Position numbers and translations under genes: made by a program
The notes under the pieces: generated by a model
Databases searched by the model: none
What the model was told of the DNA's origin: nothing
Seen by the model: only the letters and a program-made list of their open reading frames with translations
Shown here: positions 24,022 through 30,663 of the stretch, piece by piece
Layout: every line of letters starts with the position of its first letter
Numbering within the stretch: position 1 is the stretch's first letter
DNA from: Chloracidobacterium sp.
Lineage (GTDB): Bacteria > Acidobacteriota > Blastocatellia > Pyrinomonadales > Pyrinomonadaceae
Assembly: GCA_016716305.1 (NCBI GenBank)
Contig: JADJWP010000002.1
Location: 558,001 to 622,000, forward strand
DNA length: 64,000 nt
Reading direction: 5' to 3'

Positions 24022-25107
24022 ATGAAAAAAACAATGATTTTCTTTCTTTTCGTATTGCTCGGAGTGTTGTTGAGCGGCTGCAATCTTGCATCCCCCAACC
24101 ATAGGACTGAGTTCGAGGGAACCTGGAAGCTGCTGTCGAAGACGAGCGACAGGCCACCCCCAATTGTACCACTTGAAACGGACTTATTTTTCTTTAATGA
24201 GAATGAAGGGTTCACAACAAACGGTCTTCGGATTGATCGCACAGCCGACGGCGGAAAGGAATGGACAGTTGTTTGGCAATACGAAAATACTGGCGACCCC
24301 GAGTTCCATTCCTTTGCTTTTGACGAGACTAAGAATGTTTGGGGCGTCGGATCGAGAGATCGTGATGGTATACGCTCGACGGATCCCGATGAGAAACCTC
24401 GTTCTGCCACAGTAACGCGTTCAAAGGATAAAGCGAAAACGTGGTCTCAGTTGGAAATTGACTTCGGCGATGAAAGGGAATTTCTCACCGAGTCCGTAAC
24501 TTTCTGGGACATTTGTTTTACATCGTCCGACAGCGCTTGGATTGCCAGCAATATCGGACTGGTGCAAGCTACTGTCCGTGAAGAATCCGTCAAGGTCGAA
24601 AATGTCGTTCGTACAGAGGAAGAGCTAAGGAGAGTGTCTTGCTGGAGTACGGGGCGAGTTGTAATTGCCATCGGAAATTCGGCCGTGTATCGATACGACG
24701 GTCGAGGACTATCCCGACTGAGTACGCCTTCAGAGTTTACATTTTCGAAAGTCAAGCAACTCGACGGCCATATCTGGATGCTGGGACATAAAATGCTTTA
24801 TCCGAACAGCAACTCGGTCGCTACGGGTTTAACCGGCATCGTCCTCGCTAGTCCAGATGGAGGAGCAACGTGGGAGAACAGAACTCCCAAAGAAATTCGC
24901 TTTTTCAGTGATATTGATTTCCGAAAGGGAAAGGGTTGGCTGACAGGAAGTGATGGAAGTCTTTTCTACTCAAATGACAATGGGAAATCGTGGCACCATG
25001 TACCGGTTCCCACTACGCATGATCTCTACAGCATCTTTTATCTCAATGAGCAGAATATTTGGATAAGCGGTCTCAACAGCACGATCCTAAAATATGGTGT
25101 TGACTAA
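24022..25107 (+). CDS. YCF48/BNR-like beta-propeller lipoprotein, candidate immunity protein for tip 6
   Basis: 361 residues. The signal peptide ends in the lipobox LSGC (Cys20). The mature part has repeated blades of the BNR/photosystem-assembly type (RTADGGKEWTVVWQ, RSKDKAKTWSQLEI, ASPDGGATWENRTP, YSNDNGKSWHHVPVP) with NIWISGLNSTILK at the end. One base separates it from toxin 6, which implies coupled translation. It is larger than usual immunity proteins, but the position is the same as in the other cassettes, so protection in the periplasm is the favoured role. Confidence 0.8.
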   Translation: MKKTMIFFLFVLLGVLLSGCNLASPNHRTEFEGTWKLLSKTSDRPPPIVPLETDLFFFNENEGFTTNGLRIDRTADGGKEWTVVWQYENTGDPEFHSFAFDETKNVWGVGSRDRDGIRSTDPDEKPRSATVTRSKDKAKTWSQLEIDFGDEREFLTESVTFWDICFTSSDSAWIASNIGLVQATVREESVKVENVVRTEEELRRVSCWSTGRVVIAIGNSAVYRYDGRGLSRLSTPSEFTFSKVKQLDGHIWMLGHKMLYPNSNSVATGLTGIVLASPDGGATWENRTPKEIRFFSDIDFRKGKGWLTGSDGSLFYSNDNGKSWHHVPVPTTHDLYSIFYLNEQNIWISGLNSTILKYGVD

Positions 25108-25289
25108 AAGCGCTTGATTAAGTCGCGGAACTATTGCTTGGCTCAACGACACAAGAACAATGGGGTCAGGCCTACGATATTGCGATTCTTGCGTTGTAGC
25201 TCCGCTCATGAACTTGCGTGATCAGTTCTTGCATTTCCTTATCGGCCCTTGTTCGCCTAACAGCCGAGTCGTAAGGGCGGCTGACGGCT

Positions 25290-25652
25290 GAGAGCGATCT
25301 GGTCTTTGATCAGAAGTATGGTTATGACATGCTGAACCGCATCACATCGGCGGAGGAGAAGACCGAGACGACGGTGAACTGGAACCAGACTTATACGTTT
25401 GACCGATACGGCAACCGGAACTTTAACGAGAACCTGACGACGACGTTGCCCAAGGGTTGTGTGGATGGCAGCACGGCGGTCGTTTGCGAGGCGGACAAGA
25501 AGATGCTCAACCCCGACCTAAACGCCTCGGACAACCGGATGGCCGCGGGCCAAGGCTGGAGCTACGACGCGGCCGGAAATGTGACCGCCGACGCCGAGGG
25601 CCGGACGTTCATCTACGACGCGGAGAACAAACAGGTCGAGGTCTCGCGTTAA
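25290..25652 (+). pseudogene. Rhs cassette 7: truncated core stub
   Basis: About 120 residues of Rhs core in one frame (DQKYGYDMLNRITSAEE, TFDRYGNRNFNEN, ADKKMLNPDLNASDNRM, FIYDAENKQVEVSR), then a stop. It lacks the DPTG boundary, tip and immunity gene. It belongs to the same core lineage as cassettes 4, 5 and 6. The stop is followed by a 7-bp hairpin (25653-25676). It marks the right edge of the island and is probably a recombination leftover. Confidence 0.8.
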
Positions 25653-25759
25653 TTCAGCGGTTTGCCGAGCGCTGAAGAATGTGAAGCTTTGCGATCATAA
25701 GAGAGCACCGTCGATCGTCGTCTCATCGATGCTGAGAGAACTGATCGGGATCTACAGCC

Positions 25760-26377
25760 TCAACGCGAATTTCCGGTCAATTCGGCATAATCGGCGATCG
25801 CCGCGTTTATCACGTTATAGCTTTCTTCACGGCCGTAAGAATAGGCGATCTCGCAAACGTTCGGTGCATCGGGGAGCGATTTGTAGGTGAGAAAGTAATG
25901 TTCGAACCGCTCGAGTATGCCCTTTGGCAGCTGAGCGATCTCGGTGTACTGCTCAAAGACCTTGTCGCCCTTTAGGACGGCGATCAACTTGTCGTCGGCC
26001 TCATTATCATCAACAAGACAAAACCCGCCGATCGGCCTCGCGACCAGGATGATATCGCCGCGTGGTATGTGGTGCTCGCTAAGGACGAGAATGTCAAGCG
26101 GGTCGCCGTCGCCGCCGCTGATCGCGATATCGGTCTTTGAGCGGGCAAGAGCGGCAATGCCTTCGCCGCAATACGTCTGCGGAATGAAGCCGTAGTTTGC
26201 CGGTACGACATTCGAGTATTGCTGCGGCCGGTCGATCTTCAGATAACCCGTCTCCTTGTCGACCTCATACTTTACGGTGTCGCGCGGAACGATCTCGATG
26301 AAAACGGATACCTCGCCAGGCGCGTTCTCACCGATCGGGATACCGTGCCAGGGATGAGCTTTGTCGGTTCGGAACAT
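25760..26377 (-). CDS. ppa: inorganic pyrophosphatase
   Basis: Hydrolyses pyrophosphate to phosphate in the cytoplasm, driving biosynthetic reactions. 205 residues from the Met at 26377 (MFRTDKAHPWHGIPIG), the usual family start. The frame is open 22 codons further, but that would overlap the ABC-F gene end. The family signature DGDPLDILVL is intact, as are the substrate-binding segments YKSLPDAP and KYEVDKETG. It is a Family I enzyme of normal length, the last gene of the minus-strand run beside the toxin island. Confidence 0.95.
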   Translation of the reverse strand: MFRTDKAHPWHGIPIGENAPGEVSVFIEIVPRDTVKYEVDKETGYLKIDRPQQYSNVVPANYGFIPQTYCGEGIAALARSKTDIAISGGDGDPLDILVLSEHHIPRGDIILVARPIGGFCLVDDNEADDKLIAVLKGDKVFEQYTEIAQLPKGILERFEHYFLTYKSLPDAPNVCEIAYSYGREESYNVINAAIADYAELTGNSR

Positions 26378-26429
26378 GAGCCTATTATCAGACCATGTCG
26401 GGGCAATGTCTATCGCACGAGCCCGTGGA

Positions 26430-28367
26430 TCATGCGGCTGCACCGGTCCCCGCCTCAGGGTCGAGATCGAGCGAGAGCCGTTCCCATTCGGCTGTGTGTT
26501 TGTCGATCTCCGATTCGGTTTCAGCGATCAGGCGGGCGAGTTCTTCAACGCGGTCTGCATCCTTGGCGACCTCGGGGTCGGACATAGCGGCCGAATAGCG
26601 GGCAAGTGCATCCTCTTTTTCGGCGATCGACGCTTCAAGTTTTGCGACGCGTTCCTGCATCTGCCGGATCTGGTTCTTGCTGAAACGCGATACCTGAATC
26701 GGATCGTTCGATGATGCCGATCCTCCGGGTCCGCTCGCCGCCGATCCGGAACCTGAGACCCCGGAGCTCGCCGCCCGGTTCAGCTTCCAGTCGTGATATT
26801 CGGTATAGTTTCCGGCAAAGGTCTCGACCGCTCCGTCGGGTTCGAACGCGAGGATCTGGGTGGCGATCTTGTCGAGGAAAAATCGGTCGTGGCTGACGGT
26901 GACGATCGTTCCATCGTATTCGGCGAGAGCGTCTTCCAAAGCTTCACGCGCGGGAATGTCCAGATGGTTGGTCGGCTCGTCGAGGATGAGGACGTTCTTA
27001 CGCGAATAGATCAATTTCGCAAGGGCAAGCCTTCCCTTTTCACCGCCCGACAGGTCACGGACGTTCTTGAATACATCCTCGCCCAGGAACAAGAATCGGG
27101 CAAGGAACGATCGGAGCTCGCCATTGTCGGCCAGCGGTGCCACACGGCGAAGCTCCTGAATGACCTCATTGGCCGGATGCAGCTCGTCAAGGTTCTGAGC
27201 ATAGTAGCCGATGTTGGTCTTTGCACCCCAACGGATCTCGCCGCCGAGCTCGCGGATCTCGCCAAGCAGGGTTTTCAAAAGCGTGGTCTTCCCGGTTCCG
27301 TTAGCACCTATAACGCCGAGCACCTCGCCGCGAAGGAGCGAAAAATTGATGCCGTCTGCAAGCCGCTTGTCGCCGTAGCCGACCGCAAGGTCTTCGGCCG
27401 TGATGACGTTATTGCCTGTACGCTCGACCTTTTTCAGACCGAAACTGCCGCCGTGTTTTTCGGCCGCAACAGCTTCGACCCGTTCCATGCGTTCGAGCAT
27501 GTTTCGGCGCGATTTCGCTTGCTTGGTCTTTTGCCCCTCGAGATTTCGGCGAATGAACTCCTGCGTTTTGTTTATCAGCGATTGCTGATTCTCGTATTCA
27601 CGCATCTGCTGTTCACGCCGCAGTTCGCGTTCGACGATGTACTTCGAGTAGTTTCCTTTGTAGTTGACGGCCCTTCCATTCTCGATCTCGATGATGCGGT
27701 CGGTCGTCCTATCGAGAAAATAGCGGTCATGACTGATCACGACGTAAGAACGATCGTACGTCTGCAGAAATTCTTCGAGCCACTCGACGGCGTTGACATC
27801 GAGATGATTCGTCGGCTCATCGAGCAGCAGAACGTCAGAACCGGAAAGCAGCAGTCTCGCCATCCCGAGCCGGTTCTTTTGTCCGCCTGAGAGTATTCCG
27901 GTATCAAGCGACCACTGCTCTTTTGTAAACCCGAGACCGAGCAGGATCGCCTCGGCACGCGCCGAATAGGTAAAGCCGTCGGCACGCTCGAAGGCGATCT
28001 GAAGATCGGCGTAACGATTGAGCACCTCGTCGGAATGATCGGTCTCCATTCGCTTTTCAAGGCTACGCATTTCGGCCTCGATATCATGGATCTCCTTGAA
28101 AGCTGCCAACGCCGCCGTATGGACCGTATCGCCGGAGGCAAAATCGACGTGTTGGTCGAGGAGTCCGAGCCGCAGCCCATTGATCTTGACGACCTCGCCG
28201 GAATCGGGCTCTTCGGCCCCGGTCACGAGACGAAACACGGTCGTTTTTCCCGCGCCGTTACGGCCGACAAGCCCGATCTTTTCGTCGGGGTTGACCTGAA
28301 AAGATACGCCGCGCAGCACCTCGGTGCCGCCGTATGATTTCGTTACGTCTGATAGTCGGAAAAGCAT
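26430..28367 (-). CDS. ABC-F family ATPase (Uup/EttA-like)
   Basis: 645 residues with two ABC domains and no membrane segment, so a ribosome-associated or translation-factor-like ATPase. Domain 1 has GLVGRNGAGKTT, LSGGQKNRLGMARLLL and LLLDEPTNHLD. Domain 2 has GVIGANGTGKTT, LSGGEKGRLALAKLI and LILDEPTNHLD. The charged linker between them (RELRREQQMREYENQQSL region) is the P-site tRNA interaction motif of the family. A Gly/Ser-rich hinge and a C-terminal coiled coil (KNQIRQMQERVAKLEAS) follow, which points to the Uup/YdiF-like branch. The exact subfamily is not certain. Confidence 0.93.
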   Translation of the reverse strand: MLFRLSDVTKSYGGTEVLRGVSFQVNPDEKIGLVGRNGAGKTTVFRLVTGAEEPDSGEVVKINGLRLGLLDQHVDFASGDTVHTAALAAFKEIHDIEAEMRSLEKRMETDHSDEVLNRYADLQIAFERADGFTYSARAEAILLGLGFTKEQWSLDTGILSGGQKNRLGMARLLLSGSDVLLLDEPTNHLDVNAVEWLEEFLQTYDRSYVVISHDRYFLDRTTDRIIEIENGRAVNYKGNYSKYIVERELRREQQMREYENQQSLINKTQEFIRRNLEGQKTKQAKSRRNMLERMERVEAVAAEKHGGSFGLKKVERTGNNVITAEDLAVGYGDKRLADGINFSLLRGEVLGVIGANGTGKTTLLKTLLGEIRELGGEIRWGAKTNIGYYAQNLDELHPANEVIQELRRVAPLADNGELRSFLARFLFLGEDVFKNVRDLSGGEKGRLALAKLIYSRKNVLILDEPTNHLDIPAREALEDALAEYDGTIVTVSHDRFFLDKIATQILAFEPDGAVETFAGNYTEYHDWKLNRAASSGVSGSGSAASGPGGSASSNDPIQVSRFSKNQIRQMQERVAKLEASIAEKEDALARYSAAMSDPEVAKDADRVEELARLIAETESEIDKHTAEWERLSLDLDPEAGTGAAA

Positions 28368-28380
28368 TTGAAAATGGACC

Positions 28381-28450
28381 GGCCACAGAAAGGTCCGCGG
28401 TTATGGGCCAAAATTGCGTGACCCGGAACTGCCCGTGACTTTCTGTGGCC
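28381..28450. repeat. 12-bp perfect inverted repeat upstream of the ABC-F gene
   Basis: GGCCACAGAAAG (28381-28392) and CTTTCTGTGGCC (28439-28450) flank 46 bases in the gap between the parvulin gene and the ABC-F gene. On the minus strand it lies 14 to 83 bases before the ABC-F start. It could fold as an mRNA leader or end transcription of the parvulin gene, but no T run follows. Confidence 0.55.
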
Positions 28451-28482
28451 TTGATAGTTCTCGCTAAACCCAGAAACGCAGT

Positions 28483-29781
28483 TTAACGGTTCGCATTGCC
28501 GCCGGAGTTCGCATTCGTATTCGAGCGAGCCGCCGTCGTGCTGGTATTTGCGGCATTCGAATTCGAATTCGAAGCCGCATTAGTATTTACAGCGGCCGTG
28601 TTCGTGTTTGCTGCGGCGGTATTCGTATTAGCCGAAGTATTAGCATTCGCCGGCGTTGCGGCCGAAGCGGGACGTGCGCCGCTCAGTTCATTCGGATTAT
28701 CAACTACCTTTTTCGCCAATATGTTCTCGACCTTAGCTTCATTGATCGCCAAGGCGATGTACGACTGCCAGAGAAGATTCTTGCGGGCGTTGATAAGCAA
28801 TTCGGTGATCCGAGGCCGAACCTGCGGGCTCTCGAGCGTCAGGTCCTCGTCACGCTCCTGCTTACGCTGAAGTTTGACGATCAGGATCTTGCCGTCAAGT
28901 GTTAATGCCTGCGGGACGATCTGGCCATTTTGCATTTTGTTCATCACAAAATCGGCGACACCGGCACCGAACGCCTGCTTAAGTTCGTCTTCCGTGAAAT
29001 AACGCCAATCTCCGCCGCGTGAGCGCGTCTCGAGATCTTCGCTGAACTCGCGAGCCAATGTCGCAAAGTCGCTCCCCGAAAGAGCACGCCCGCCAACCTC
29101 TTTTGCTCGAAGCTGCGCTTCGGCTTCGTTGGTCGTCGTATCGCCTTGACCGGCATTGACAGGGTCGATGACGATCGCCGCAAGCTCAGCACCACGTTTG
29201 TTCTTGAACTGTTCTCGGTTGCCGGTAAAGAACGATTCGATCTCGCTGTCTTTCGGCGATTCCACCTTTCCGGCGATCTTCTCCTGCAATTTCTGGAGAG
29301 CCATTTCCTTTTTGACGTTGAGCCGCCACGACTGTTCGCTTTCGCCGGCAGCCTTCATCTGTTTTTCGAACTCTTCGGCTGAAAGCCCGCTCGAGGTCTT
29401 TCGCTTGTTCATTTCAGCGGTGACCTCGTCCTCGGTCGGAACGGTCTGTTCTTTCTCCGCCTTCTGGAACATCACCTCGGTCTGGATCAACTGCTGAAGA
29501 ACGGTGAGCCGGGCCGAGGCAAGCTCGAGTGGCGAGAAGTTGGTCTCTTCGCCCTGGCTCTGAGCCTTGATCGCTTTCTCGACCTCTTCGAGTTTGATCT
29601 CCTTGCCGTTCACACGGGCGGCGACCTCATTCGGGTCCGAACCGCCAGGGCCCGGCCCGGGTCCGCCGGAACACGCACCCAGAACGACAGAAAAAATAGC
29701 GATCAATCCGACGACGGCGGATCTCGATTTAAGATTTTGCACTATGGAATTAGCTCCTTTGAATTTGACAATATTGCTCAT
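28483..29781 (-). CDS. SurA/PrsA-like parvulin-type peptidyl-prolyl isomerase lipoprotein
   Basis: 432 residues from the Met at 29781, which puts the lipobox LGAC (Cys37) after a normal signal core. The mature protein begins with a Gly/Pro-rich spacer, then a SurA-N-like chaperone region (VAARVNGKEIKLEEVEKAI, LIQTEVMFQKAEKE), then a parvulin domain (FATLAREFSEDLETRSRGGDW, VADFVMNKMQNGQIV). It ends in a low-complexity Asn/Ala/Thr tail of about 55 residues. It probably helps fold exported proteins in the periplasm. The tail composition recurs in the TPR lipoprotein at 33019, so it is a habit of this genome. Confidence 0.88.
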   Translation of the reverse strand: MSNIVKFKGANSIVQNLKSRSAVVGLIAIFSVVLGACSGGPGPGPGGSDPNEVAARVNGKEIKLEEVEKAIKAQSQGEETNFSPLELASARLTVLQQLIQTEVMFQKAEKEQTVPTEDEVTAEMNKRKTSSGLSAEEFEKQMKAAGESEQSWRLNVKKEMALQKLQEKIAGKVESPKDSEIESFFTGNREQFKNKRGAELAAIVIDPVNAGQGDTTTNEAEAQLRAKEVGGRALSGSDFATLAREFSEDLETRSRGGDWRYFTEDELKQAFGAGVADFVMNKMQNGQIVPQALTLDGKILIVKLQRKQERDEDLTLESPQVRPRITELLINARKNLLWQSYIALAINEAKVENILAKKVVDNPNELSGARPASAATPANANTSANTNTAAANTNTAAVNTNAASNSNSNAANTSTTAARSNTNANSGGNANR

Positions 29782-29784
29782 TAC

Positions 29785-29814
29785 TTGACTATACCTATCG
29801 AAGTTTGTTATAAA
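29785..29814 (+). promoter_or_regulatory. candidate promoter for rpmB
   Basis: TTGACT (29785-29790), an 18-base spacer and TATAAA (29809-29814) lie 64 bases before the rpmB start, in the gap with the divergent parvulin gene. Confidence 0.45.
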
Positions 29815-29877
29815 ACTTGTTTTTGAGTTTTCAATAACTCTTTGAACTTTCCCCACGCTAGATGGAGGCAATCATTT

Positions 29878-30072
29878 ATGGCACAACGATGTGACGTCTG
29901 CGGCAAAGGGCCGCAATTTGGGAATAACGTTTCCCACGCTAACAATAAAACACGCCGGCGCTTTAATCCGAATCTTCAGCCGGTCAGGGTTCAGATGCCG
30001 ACAGGCGGCAATAGTCGATTGAAGGTTTGCACCCGTTGTATCAAATCGGGGAAGATCGTAAAGGCCGCTTAG
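29878..30072 (+). CDS. rpmB: 50S ribosomal protein L28
   Basis: 64 residues from ATG 29878, preceded by TGGAGG. It begins MAQRCDVCGKGPQFGNNVSH and continues with KTRRRFNPNLQPVRV and KVCTRCIKSGKIVKA. The two Cys pairs (CDVC and CTRC) mark the zinc-binding form. It is a single-gene transcript between divergent and convergent neighbours, with its own promoter candidate and a strong terminator. Confidence 0.97.
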   Translation: MAQRCDVCGKGPQFGNNVSHANNKTRRRFNPNLQPVRVQMPTGGNSRLKVCTRCIKSGKIVKAA

Positions 30073-30103
30073 TAACGGCGCCCAATTTTTCTAAATTTTC
30101 AAC

Positions 30104-30143
30104 AGCCAAACGCTTATCATCGATCGGCGTTTGGCTTTTCGTT
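30104..30143 (+). terminator. intrinsic terminator after rpmB
   Basis: AGCCAAACGC (30104-30113) pairs exactly with GCGTTTGGCT (30127-30136), followed by TTTCGTTT. It lies 32 bases after the rpmB stop and before the convergent ridA. Confidence 0.85.
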
Positions 30144-30176
30144 TAGGCCGCGATCGCCTTGCGGGTCATAACGGAC

Positions 30177-30554
30177 TCAGACAGTCGCTATACAATCGAT
30201 CTCGACCTTTGCGTCACGTGGCAATCTGGCTGCCTGAACCGTCGCACGGGCCGGCTTGTTTGCGTCGAAATAGCGCCCGTAAACTTCGTTCATCGCCGCG
30301 AAATCATTCATATCCGCTAGGAAGACCGTCGTTTTAACGACCCTATCAAGGCCGCTTCCCGCGGCCTCAAGGACAGCGGCAAGATTTTTCAAAACCTGTT
30401 CCGTTTGTTTCGAGACATCATCAGAGACGAACTCGCCCGTCGCAATATCGATCGGGATCTGACCCGAGCAGAAGACCATACCGTTCGCTTTGACGGCCTG
30501 CGAATAGGGCCCGATCGCGCCCGGTGCTTTGTCAGTTGAAATTATCTCGTTCAT
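30177..30554 (-). CDS. ridA: RidA family reactive intermediate deaminase
   Basis: 125 residues, full length. It hydrolyses reactive enamine/imine intermediates released by PLP enzymes. The family landmarks are present: PGAIGPYSQAVKANG at the start, VFCSGQIPID, and near the end KPARATVQAARLPRDAKVEID, which contains the substrate-binding Arg and the catalytic-region Glu. It is cytoplasmic and trimeric in the family. It is the last gene downstream of the RelA/SpoT enzyme on the minus strand. Confidence 0.95.
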   Translation of the reverse strand: MNEIISTDKAPGAIGPYSQAVKANGMVFCSGQIPIDIATGEFVSDDVSKQTEQVLKNLAAVLEAAGSGLDRVVKTTVFLADMNDFAAMNEVYGRYFDANKPARATVQAARLPRDAKVEIDCIATV

Positions 30555-30663
30555 CAGATGTAAACCGCGGCCTTGCTATAATTCAAGCAAAAGGCGAATT
30601 TTAGCAGAATTGGCAGTCAAATGTAAAACGGGACCAGTAAGAACGGAGTTTTGGCCAAGATCT

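Noticed and set aside
3730..25652. Type VI secretion cluster
   Set aside because: No PAAR, VgrG, Hcp or structural genes in the window; the main Rhs has a sec signal instead.
26793..27890. 365-codon frame opposite the ABC-F gene
   Set aside because: Antisense shadow of a gene with all ABC motifs intact; no ribosome site.
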